From assembly GCA_002386945.1 (NCBI GenBank), contig DGKH01000008.1, forward strand, positions 12,917 through 26,894: a stretch of 13,978 nucleotides of DNA, in the 5' to 3' direction. Numbering within the stretch: the first letter of the stretch is position 1; each line of letters opens with the position of its first letter. The notes beneath the pieces are model-generated. The model had not been told where the DNA came from. It ran no database searches and was given only the letters and a program-made list of their open reading frames with translations. The stretch comes from Proteobacteria bacterium UBA4575. GTDB lineage: Bacteria > Pseudomonadota > Gammaproteobacteria > UBA4575. Below are positions 8,172-13,978 of the stretch, in pieces. A program made the position numbers and the translations under genes.

Positions 8172-8492
8172 TTACTTAGTCATTGCGGCAAAATATGCTG
8201 CAATGTCTTCAATTTGTTGATCATCTAAGCCGGCCGATTGTGCCTGCATAGTAGGGTGACTACGTTCACCTGAGCGATAAGCTTTCAGTGATGCTGAGAT
8301 ATAATCAGCGTGCTGACCACCAATACGTGGGACGCGGTAAGTGGGGTACACATTAGTGTAGCTAACGATACCGTGACAGCCGAGGCATGTTTCGCCACTA
8401 ATGGCACCACGTTGAGCATCACCGGCAGCGTGAGCATTAGCGCCGACTAGCAGCATAGAAATCATTAGTAGGTTTCGAAGATTTGCGATCAT
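8172..8492 (-). CDS. Periplasmic single-haem cytochrome c
   Basis: The 106-residue product has a signal peptide (LLMISMLLVGANAHA, predicted cut AHA/AGD near residue 22). Haem is attached at CLGCH (C36, C39, H40), and M82 in SHPTMQAQ is the likely distal ligand. The segment YPTYRVPRIGGQHADYISA followed by LKAYRSGERSHPTM is typical of a proteobacterial cytochrome that often precedes a second small cytochrome. It is the first gene of the pair, with AGGA about 10 bases before the ATG and a candidate promoter at 8545-8573. With the downstream gene it resembles a split cytochrome c4. A role in periplasmic electron transfer to a terminal oxidase is inferred. Confidence 0.92.
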   Translation of the reverse strand: MIANLRNLLMISMLLVGANAHAAGDAQRGAISGETCLGCHGIVSYTNVYPTYRVPRIGGQHADYISASLKAYRSGERSHPTMQAQSAGLDDQQIEDIAAYFAAMTK

Positions 8493-8544
8493 TGGTTATC
8501 GTTCCTATCCAAAATCATGGGTTGAGTGCAATTTTGCGGCGCTT

Positions 8545-8573
8545 AGTATACCGCGAAATATATTTTTTGATAT
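8545..8573 (-). promoter_or_regulatory. Candidate promoter of the cytochrome c pair
   Basis: On the minus strand, TATACT (complement of 8545-8550) is a good -10 box. The hexamer 17 bp upstream, ATATCA (8568-8573), is a poor -35, so an activator may be needed. The leader would be about 45 bases long. Confidence 0.35.
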
Positions 8574-8621
8574 GCCCGCATTAAGGGGTATTTTGAGCAT
8601 AAAATCACATGTTCTGATAGA

Positions 8622-8637
8622 TAAATAAACTTATTTA
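8622..8637. repeat. AT-rich inverted repeat upstream of the HExxH gene
   Basis: TAAATAA (8622-8628) and TTATTTA (8631-8637) form a perfect dyad with a 2-bp centre, ending 12 bases before the ATG at 8650. It could be an operator; it is too AT-rich to be a stable RNA hairpin. Confidence 0.35.
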
Positions 8638-8649
8638 CCGTAAGACGCT

Positions 8650-9132
8650 ATGTTTCACTACTCTGAACTCAAAAATGACGCACTAAGGCCAATCTTGTCG
8701 GCTTATTCGATGCGCATCATCGAGCTAGCCGAAAATCAGGACATTCCTTATAGCTTTTGGGGTGAAACTGAGGCCGGGCGCTTGGGTAATACACTCTATG
8801 TGCGAGTGGATACGCCACTGCATTCAGTATTACATGAGCTTTGTCACTATATATGCATGCCCGCTACTGAACGCACTAAGGATTTAGTCGACGCCGCTGG
8901 CTCTGCTGCCGAAGAAAATGCCTGCTGTTTTCTTCAAATCATTCTTGCCGAATTCATCGATGGTTATGACCAGTCTCGTCTATTTCAAGATATGGATGCT
9001 TGGGGCTATAGCTTCCGTCTCGGCTCAGCAATCCGTTGGTATAACGAGGATGCCGAAGACACGCGCGAGTGGTTAATCGAGAAACACATCCTATTAACCA
9101 ATAATCAACCGAGCTGGCAACTGCGCAATTAG
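8650..9132 (+). CDS. Hypothetical protein with HExxH zinc-site motif
   Basis: I do not recognise a named family. The 160-residue soluble protein has no signal peptide or membrane segment. HELCH at 62-66 (in HSVLHELCHYICMP) is a zincin-type HExxH motif. E88 and E89 (in AAEENACCFLQIIL), about 22 residues later, are candidates for the third ligand. The spacing and the E-N-A-x-x-F pattern recall the ImmA/IrrE (COG2856-like) gluzincins, but there is no attached DNA-binding domain and the similarity is weak. The C-terminal 50 residues are acidic and tryptophan/tyrosine-rich. It is divergent from the cytochromes, preceded by an AT-rich dyad, and has only a weak ribosome binding site. A zinc-dependent peptidase activity is possible but unproven. 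Confidence 0.75.
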   Translation: MFHYSELKNDALRPILSAYSMRIIELAENQDIPYSFWGETEAGRLGNTLYVRVDTPLHSVLHELCHYICMPATERTKDLVDAAGSAAEENACCFLQIILAEFIDGYDQSRLFQDMDAWGYSFRLGSAIRWYNEDAEDTREWLIEKHILLTNNQPSWQLRN

Positions 9133-9238
9133 CCCATTCAAGCCTCTACAGAGCCCGCTTAAGCCGCACTGCAACGTTAGCCTCATCGCGCCAAACGCGT
9201 TAAGCTCTAGCCCTTAGATCACCCACAATATTAGTGCT

Positions 9239-10513
9239 ATGAAAATAGAAACAATTGCCATCCACGGTGGCTATTCACCTGAACCGACGACTAAAGCAGT
9301 CGCTGTGCCCATTTATCAAACCACTTCTTTTGCGTTTGATGACACCCAGCACGGTGCCGATCTATTTGACTTAAAGGTCGAAGGTAATATCTATACGCGT
9401 ATCGGAAACCCAACCAGTAGCGCACTCGAAAAGCGAGTAGCAGCAATGGAGGGCGGTATAGGCGCATTGGCACTTGCCTCGGGGATGTCTGCCATCACCT
9501 ATGCGATCTTCGCCATTGCACAGCAAGGCGATAATATTATTTCAACCGCATCACTCTATGGTGGTACCTACAATTTATTTGCGCATACCCTGCCACGCCT
9601 GGGTATAGAGGTAAGGTTTGTTGATCATCACGACATCGATGCCATGCGTGCCAATATCGATAGTAAGACCAAGGCGATTTTTGCTGAATCATTAGGCAAC
9701 CCAGCTGGCAATATCTTTGATATAACGCCGGTTGCCGAGATGGCACATGCACAGGGTGTGCCCTTAATCATTGATAACACCGTACCCTCACCTTATCTTT
9801 GCCGGCCGTTTGAGCATGGCGCAGACATTGTGATCCATGCGCTAACAAAATACATGGGCGGTCACGGCACCTCTATTGGTGGCGTCATTGTTGACTCAGG
9901 TAAATTCCCTTGGGCTGAACATGCCGAACGTTTCCCTATGCTGAATGAGCCTGACCCGTCCTACCATGGCGTGGTTTACACCAAAGAAATGGGGGATGCC
10001 GCATTTATTGGGCGTGCACGTGTGGTACCACTACGGAATATGGGTGCGGCTATCTCACCTTTTAATAGCTTCCAAATCATGCAAGGCATAGAAACCCTAC
10101 CGGTACGCATGGATCGCCATTGTGAGAATGCAATGCTCGTAGCCAAGTATCTAGAAACACACCCCAAGGTTAGCTGGGTGCGTTATGCCGGACTAGACAG
10201 CCACCCAGATAAACCGTTAGTAGATCGCTACATGGGCGGCCGAGCCTCAGCTATATTAAGCTTTGGCATCAAGGGTGGCGCCGTCGCTGGTGGTAAATTT
10301 ATCGATGCACTGAATCTGATTGTACGTCTGGTCAATATTGGTGATGCCAAATCACTGGCCTGCCATCCTGCCAGCACAACGCATCGACAACTGTCCCCTG
10401 AAGAGATGGAGACGGCCGGTGTCAGTGAAGATCTGATTCGCCTCTCTATCGGCATAGAGCATATCGACGATATCCTTGCCGACCTCGAACAAGCGTTAAC
10501 TAAAGCAGGCTAA
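9239..10513 (+). CDS. metY: O-acetylhomoserine sulfhydrylase (PLP-dependent)
   Basis: This enzyme of the Cys/Met metabolism PLP family makes homocysteine from O-acetylhomoserine and sulfide, giving direct sulfhydrylation in methionine synthesis. The product is 424 residues, the normal length. The PLP lysine is K204 in IHALTKYMGGHGTSIGG. D179 (IIDNTVPSPYL) contacts the pyridine nitrogen, and Y52/R54 lie in IYTRIGNPTSSALE. The C-terminal LVNIGDAKSLACHPASTTH motif is typical. Some relatives use O-succinylhomoserine or make cystathionine, but the length and the insert around 215-260 favour MetY. No clear Shine-Dalgarno precedes the ATG, and neither metX nor a SAM riboswitch is recognisable nearby. 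Confidence 0.93.
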   Translation: MKIETIAIHGGYSPEPTTKAVAVPIYQTTSFAFDDTQHGADLFDLKVEGNIYTRIGNPTSSALEKRVAAMEGGIGALALASGMSAITYAIFAIAQQGDNIISTASLYGGTYNLFAHTLPRLGIEVRFVDHHDIDAMRANIDSKTKAIFAESLGNPAGNIFDITPVAEMAHAQGVPLIIDNTVPSPYLCRPFEHGADIVIHALTKYMGGHGTSIGGVIVDSGKFPWAEHAERFPMLNEPDPSYHGVVYTKEMGDAAFIGRARVVPLRNMGAAISPFNSFQIMQGIETLPVRMDRHCENAMLVAKYLETHPKVSWVRYAGLDSHPDKPLVDRYMGGRASAILSFGIKGGAVAGGKFIDALNLIVRLVNIGDAKSLACHPASTTHRQLSPEEMETAGVSEDLIRLSIGIEHIDDILADLEQALTKAG

Positions 10514-10540
10514 TTACAATCGCAGTACCAGTCTATCAAG

Positions 10541-10561
10541 CGCCGCGTTTACTCCGCGGTG
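10541..10561. other. GC-rich hairpin downstream of metY
   Basis: A 7-bp stem (CGCCGCG with CGCGGTG, one G-U pair) closes a 7-base loop, 27 bases after the metY stop. No U run follows. It could be a weak or factor-dependent terminator. Confidence 0.3.
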
Positions 10562-10629
10562 GACACGCAAATAGCATCCTAACGTCATCTCCCGTACGTC
10601 ACTGGTGCAATACTAAACTTGTTCATGCA

Positions 10630-11496
10630 ATGCGTGCTAGCAGCGTCTCACGCATCATCACTACTGCCAGCGGTGTGCGTTTAACTGCCAGCTATAGCCT
10701 CCAAAACCAGCCCAAGAAAGCCGCCACAGTCGTGCTACTACATGGCTGGTTGGGTTGCAGTGAATCGCCATACATTGTTTCTTTAAGTCATGCGCTGATC
10801 GGCCAAGGCTTCAATGTCGTACGTATTAATTTCCGTGATCATGGCTACAGTGAGCAGCTAAACCCCGAGGTATTTCACTCCTGTCGTCTAGACGAGATGA
10901 TCGAAGCCTGTGAGCATGTGCAGCAAGAGCTACCGGAGCAACCATTATCTCTAGTTGGCTTTTCCCTAGGGGCCAACTTTGTATTACGGATCAATGCCGA
11001 TAGCGACCCTAGTCGCCTACGCTTACATCGTGTGATCTCTTTTTGCCCAGTACTCTCAGCCGAGAATTCATTAATCGCATTGGAGAATGGTCCTGCCCTC
11101 TACCGACGTTACTTCATGTATCGTTGGCGGCAGATTTTACGTAGAAAAGAACGCGCCTTTCCGCAACTCTATGCAAAGAACAAGCTAGCTCAAATTCAAG
11201 ACCTACGCAGTGGCACTGACTATTTAGTACAACGCTGTACTGACTTTGCTGATCTCACACAGTATATGGATGGCTATTCTGTCGTTGGTGATCGTTTACG
11301 CCAACTACAAACTCACTGCCATATTGTTTTAGCTAAAGATGACCCTATCATCCCTTGGCAAGATCATAAGCGACTCGCCGCTAGTCAGAATTTAGAGATC
11401 TATCTAAGCGAGCATGGTGGACATTGTGGCTTTTTAGATGCACGACTTAGTAGTCCTTGGCTTGATCGATATTGCTTAGATGCACTCACCAGCTAA
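10630..11496 (+). CDS. Alpha/beta hydrolase, YheT-like
   Basis: The 288-residue protein has the alpha/beta-hydrolase layout. The oxyanion segment is VVLLHGWLGCSESPY at about 34-48, resembling the LLHGxxGSSxSPY of YheT. The nucleophile elbow is GFSLG (110-114, S112). The acid is probably D237 or D238 in LAKDDPIIP, and the catalytic histidine is H265 in HGGHCGF. An arginine-rich cap region lies at about 155-175. No signal peptide is visible, so it should be cytoplasmic. It starts 116 bp after metY on the same strand; that gap holds a hairpin and a repeated ACGTCA (10582-10587, 10596-10601). The substrate is unknown; esterase or lipase-like activity is the family-level expectation. Confidence 0.85.
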   Translation: MRASSVSRIITTASGVRLTASYSLQNQPKKAATVVLLHGWLGCSESPYIVSLSHALIGQGFNVVRINFRDHGYSEQLNPEVFHSCRLDEMIEACEHVQQELPEQPLSLVGFSLGANFVLRINADSDPSRLRLHRVISFCPVLSAENSLIALENGPALYRRYFMYRWRQILRRKERAFPQLYAKNKLAQIQDLRSGTDYLVQRCTDFADLTQYMDGYSVVGDRLRQLQTHCHIVLAKDDPIIPWQDHKRLAASQNLEIYLSEHGGHCGFLDARLSSPWLDRYCLDALTS

Positions 11497-11726
11497 ACAA
11501 CATAGGTCGCTTTAAAAATGGTTTATGCCTATATCGCTTAGTCAAAAGAAAGCAGTCTTAACAATTGCTTGAAAACGCAGAAACAAGAAAGATTCAAACA
11601 TAGCAGCAGCCGAGTTGGTTTATTTGTAGCTGCAAACTACCCCTTGTTTATTTCATGAGAATTACAACAATATGAATTAACAACTAAAAAATCAGAAATT
11701 AGAGATCAAGCAGTAGATATGAGGGA

Positions 11727-11755
11727 ACGACAATAAGTTGATGAAGCAATAGAAT
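11727..11755 (+). promoter_or_regulatory. Candidate promoter for the 79-residue membrane protein
   Basis: ACGACA (11727-11732; four matches to the -35 consensus) is 17 bp from TAGAAT (11750-11755; five matches to the -10 consensus). Transcription would start near 11762 and give a leader of about 53 bases containing both downstream hairpins. Confidence 0.4.
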
Positions 11756-11765
11756 TTAGTAACAA

Positions 11766-11806
11766 TGGCTCAGGCCATGAGCCACCCTACTCACCTAGAA
11801 TTAGGT
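11766..11806 (+). promoter_or_regulatory. Two tandem leader hairpins, the second covering the probable ribosome binding site
   Basis: Hairpin 1 pairs TGGCTCA (11766-11772) with TGAGCCA (11778-11784) around a 5-base loop. Hairpin 2 pairs ACCTA (11793-11797) with TAGGT (11802-11806) around a 4-base loop. The only Shine-Dalgarno-like AGG (11803-11805) before the ATG at 11815 is inside the stem of hairpin 2, suggesting translational control. Stem 2 is short, and function is inferred. Confidence 0.4.
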
Positions 11807-11814
11807 CATTAAGT

Positions 11815-12054
11815 ATGTTTGATTTTATAATCGAGCTTTCAGCCTTACCGGTTTACCGCTATGGCCTGATGTTTTTTTCATTAATCGCAATAGTACCCGC
11901 TATTGTCAGTGGCAATATGGCACAGCATTTAGCCAGTCAATTGGTAAAAGGCAATGCCACCACACAGAACGCCAAAAATCTTGCACTCAACTTAATCATC
12001 TTTATTGCCTGCGTAGGCTGGATACTATTTACGCTAATAACTTATCTACGCTAA
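11815..12054 (+). CDS. Small two-helix membrane protein, function unknown
   Basis: I do not recognise this 79-residue protein. It has two strongly hydrophobic segments, at about 17-33 (GLMFFSLIAIVPAIVSG) and 58-77 (LALNLIIFIACVGWILFTLI). They flank a polar loop of about 25 residues (NMAQHLASQLVKGNATTQNAK), which fits a helical hairpin in the inner membrane. The start is the only in-frame ATG after the stop at 11734-11736. The ribosome binding site is weak and lies in a hairpin. The stop codon overlaps that of the convergent 400-residue gene. Coding status rests on the clean membrane-protein pattern and the coherent promoter/leader. Confidence 0.65.
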   Translation: MFDFIIELSALPVYRYGLMFFSLIAIVPAIVSGNMAQHLASQLVKGNATTQNAKNLALNLIIFIACVGWILFTLITYLR

Positions 12055-13253
12055 GTCGTCTTCTGCAACACACGCAGAACCTGCGCCTTATCGACTTTCT
12101 CTTGCTTTAGCTTTTCCTCTACTGCCAAAGAGTAATGACTGATCTCATAGTTTTCTTTGATCTGACACGCAGCAAGAGCCGAATACAGATGCACCTCACC
12201 ATAGGCCTCTAAGCTGGCCTGCATCTGACTCACGCCATCGGCATGCAGCATCGCATCTTCACGCAAAATCAGCACACCCTCCTTAGGTAACGCATCCCAG
12301 GCACGCTGAACGACCGCTTGATAATCCACAACCGAGGTGTCGGCAAGCACATCACTGAACATAACCACATCGGCATCAAAATTATTAATCGCCTGCACCT
12401 GCTCCACTGCAACTGCTGCCGAGTCAGCGCCTGTATGAGGGGCAAAGTAATTATTCACACTCTGTAACCAGCTCGCTCTATGTTGACCCAGCTGAATGCT
12501 CTTTGCAGAACTAATGGTGACAAATGGCGACAGCTTACTGTCATGTCCTGACAGCCCATAATCACGACCAACATGCAGCACACGAGTGGCTTTATCCTTG
12601 GTACGAAAATCAGCAACGATACCTTCTAAGGATGCACTGATAGAGTAGCTACCCCAAATCAGTTGGCTCATCTCCTGAAATTCAGTGGCTAGTTGCTCAC
12701 TGTTTACATCAGCCCGACTCAGGTCAGACAACATCAAGTTACTGCGTTCAGCAAAAAACCATTCAATACTGCTAGGCATCTCAGCTGGCCATTTACGGCC
12801 CACACGTAGCGACATCACGCCATCATTTTCAGCGGTGATATTACTAAAGCCAGTCCAAAGCTGACGACTAAGAAAGATATTCTCTAGAAAGCTACGCGAC
12901 CAAAACCCTTTTTCAGCCGCCTGCCCCTCTGGATAAACCGGCAGGATAATACAGCCACCCGGTTTCACTAGCTTGAGCAACTGCAGTAGGAAGGCAGCAC
13001 CCCAATAATTAGCGTAGAGAGAAACACTGATGCCGATATAAATACGATCTAATGAGTTGATCGCTGTTGGGAAAAAAAAGTTCGCCACCTTGTCGTCACC
13101 TAGTGTGAAATCAATCTCACTAGAGCTAGGCGTCATACTGTATATATTGCGATCGGGACGGACTTGATTGTTTTTGTCGCGCTCACCTGAAAAATAATAT
13201 TCCAGATCTTCTTCGATATTCTCGGGGCTAAGATGTAGTACTACCTGATCCAT
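12051..13253 (-). CDS. Protein with two degenerate methyltransferase-like domains, function unknown
   Basis: The 400-residue cytoplasmic protein looks like two Rossmann methyltransferase-like units in tandem. The first (about 35-155) has the late part of such a fold, with SLDRIYIGISVSLYANYWG and LLKLVKPGGCIILPVYPE (KPGG at 97-100), but no glycine-rich SAM motif I. The second (about 222-380) has RVLHVGRDYGLSG (224-236) in the place of motif I, NNFDADVVMFSDVL (290-303) at the acidic-strand position, and ALPKEGVLILRED (321-333) like the post-KPGG strand. The degraded motif I makes SAM binding doubtful in domain 1 and uncertain in domain 2. A stop codon lies two codons upstream of the ATG, so the N terminus is not simply misplaced. 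Its stop overlaps that of the small membrane protein gene. The substrate is unknown. Confidence 0.75.
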   Translation of the reverse strand: MDQVVLHLSPENIEEDLEYYFSGERDKNNQVRPDRNIYSMTPSSSEIDFTLGDDKVANFFFPTAINSLDRIYIGISVSLYANYWGAAFLLQLLKLVKPGGCIILPVYPEGQAAEKGFWSRSFLENIFLSRQLWTGFSNITAENDGVMSLRVGRKWPAEMPSSIEWFFAERSNLMLSDLSRADVNSEQLATEFQEMSQLIWGSYSISASLEGIVADFRTKDKATRVLHVGRDYGLSGHDSKLSPFVTISSAKSIQLGQHRASWLQSVNNYFAPHTGADSAAVAVEQVQAINNFDADVVMFSDVLADTSVVDYQAVVQRAWDALPKEGVLILREDAMLHADGVSQMQASLEAYGEVHLYSALAACQIKENYEISHYSLAVEEKLKQEKVDKAQVLRVLQKTT

Positions 13254-13370
13254 TGTTTACTCACATGCATGACATCACTGTCTAAAAAAAGGTACGGCTA
13301 AAATTCAATGCCTAATGTAGCAAAATAGATCCATATCGTCACCGCAGCAGTGCCGGCTTGGGTCTATTAC

Positions 13371-13868
13371 TTACCGATAGCGAATGGCTGTAATGAGATA
13401 GCGCTTTTCGCCCTGCGGCAAATGCACCACGACCTCATCGTCTAATCGCCGTTTAAGTAGTGCCTTAGCCAAAGGCGCATCCATGCTGATGTATTCATCT
13501 GCGTCATCAAATTCATCCGGTCCAACAATCCGATATTCGCTGATTTCACCGGCATCATCTTCTAAACACACCCAAGCGCCAAAAAACACTTGCTCTTGCT
13601 CTTCCGGAATCGCATTAACTACCGTGATATCGGCCAGCCGCTTGCGTAAATAACGCACTCTATAGTCGATTTCACGCAATTGCTTTTTACCATAGATATA
13701 TTCGGCATTCTCCGAGCGATCGCCCTGCGCCGCTGCTTCTTGCACTGATCGAGTCACCTGTGGACGCTTCTCTCGCCAAAGATAGTCATGCTCTCGCTGC
13801 AATTTTTCTTTTCCAACCGGTGTAATGTACTTCGAGCTAGGTGCGGCCGGTGGACGATAACGACCCAT
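13371..13868 (-). CDS. greB: Transcription elongation factor GreB
   Basis: GreB enters the secondary channel of RNA polymerase and stimulates cleavage of backtracked RNA, rescuing arrested complexes. The 165-residue product has the N-terminal coiled coil (about 18-85), with the loop-tip acidic residues D50 and E53 in QGDRSENAEY. The basic RRVRYL-like stretch (DYRVRYLRKRL) follows. The C-terminal FKBP-like domain begins at about 93 with VFFGAWVCLEDD and continues with YRIVGPDEFDDADEYISMDAPLAKALL. The YLWREKRPQVT segment separates GreB from GreA. It starts 2 bp after the stop of the preceding partial gene, implying coupled translation, and no strong ribosome binding site is seen. Confidence 0.96.
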   Translation of the reverse strand: MGRYRPPAAPSSKYITPVGKEKLQREHDYLWREKRPQVTRSVQEAAAQGDRSENAEYIYGKKQLREIDYRVRYLRKRLADITVVNAIPEEQEQVFFGAWVCLEDDAGEISEYRIVGPDEFDDADEYISMDAPLAKALLKRRLDDEVVVHLPQGEKRYLITAIRYR

Positions 13869-13870
13869 AA

Positions 13871-13978
13871 CTAGGCGTCTTTATCTTCTGTCCAGCCATC
13901 CAGCCCTGCTGGCGCTGAATGCTGCGTTAACTGATCCCACACTACATAACCGGTGTTTTGTACAAAAACAGCGCTAGC
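13871..13978 (-). CDS. C-terminal end of an unidentified gene upstream of greB
   Basis: The minus-strand frame entering from the right edge is open for 35 codons and ends in TAG at 13871-13873. It reads SAVFVQNTGYVVWDQLTQ followed by HSAPAGLDGWTEDKDA, a plausible folded-protein end with an acidic tail. It is too short to identify. The 2-bp gap to greB suggests one operon. The call rests on the open frame, the tight spacing and the orientation. Confidence 0.55.
   Translation of the reverse strand, partial: ASAVFVQNTGYVVWDQLTQHSAPAGLDGWTEDKDA

Larger units (their letters stand above)
11497..11814. other. AT-rich 318-bp gap without a gene
   Basis: No complete gene is found between the hydrolase and the 79-residue membrane protein. 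The stretch is visibly richer in A and T than its neighbours, and no terminator with a U run follows the hydrolase. Its last 90 bases hold a candidate promoter and two hairpins, listed separately. The frame of the downstream gene is interrupted upstream by only three stops (11539 TAG, 11656 TGA, 11734 TAA), so an eroded coding sequence is possible but not shown. Confidence 0.5.

Noticed and set aside
8593..8609. CRP- or FNR-like site (TTGAG...ATCACA) upstream of the HExxH gene
   Set aside because: The half-site spacing is wrong for CRP (TGA-N8-TCA instead of N6), and only one half matches.
11550..11570. Possible terminator after the alpha/beta hydrolase (AAGCA...TGCTT)
   Set aside because: Five-pair AT-rich stem with an 11-base loop and no U run.
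13321..13370. Terminator after greB
   Set aside because: Only short CAC/GTG and CCG/CGG pairings are found; the T run at about 13283-13289 is not attached to a stem.

Overview
The window looks like a chromosomal segment of a gammaproteobacterium of moderate GC. This is inferred from gene content: gatCAB divergent from mreBCD (the arrangement known in Pseudomonas), RNase D, a BolA/IbaG protein, c-type cytochromes with signal peptides, and GreB. I see no rRNA, tRNA, insertion sequence, integrase, CRISPR array or phage gene. The segment is mainly housekeeping.

Layout. Positions 1-2535 (minus strand) carry gatC-gatA-gatB, the tRNA-dependent amidotransferase; gatB runs off the left edge. A 131-bp divergent control region (2536-2666) leads into mreB-mreC-mreD (2667-5196, plus), the cell-shape operon, with a strong hairpin between mreB and mreC. 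Convergent to mreD is a ChaN/TIKI-superfamily protein (5233-6270, minus). Its start codon lies only 19 bp from that of divergent rnd (RNase D, 6290-7411). ibaG (7490-7726) follows with its own sigma70-type promoter and ends at a strong hairpin. That hairpin is shared with two tandem single-haem cytochrome c genes on the minus strand (7794-8132 and 8172-8492), which are separated by an intrinsic-terminator-like palindrome. Divergent from the cytochromes is a small protein with an HExxH zinc-site motif (8650-9132). Next come metY-type O-acetylhomoserine sulfhydrylase (9239-10513) and a YheT-like alpha/beta hydrolase (10630-11496).

The least understood part is 11497-13253. It holds a 318-bp AT-rich gap, then a candidate promoter and two small hairpins, one of which covers the probable ribosome binding site of a 79-residue membrane protein (11815-12054). 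The stop codon of that gene overlaps the stop codon of a convergent 400-residue protein (12051-13253). The 400-residue protein looks like two degenerate methyltransferase-like folds in tandem. greB (13371-13868) and the last 35 codons of an unidentified gene (13871-13978) close the window.

Functional links: gatCAB supports translation, mreBCD directs wall elongation, rnd processes RNA, ibaG probably serves Fe-S/glutaredoxin chemistry, and the cytochromes carry electrons in the periplasm. No clear new multi-gene system is visible. The best candidates for undescribed biology are the double methyltransferase-like protein with its small membrane neighbour, the HExxH protein, and the RNA hairpins at mreB/mreC and between the cytochromes.
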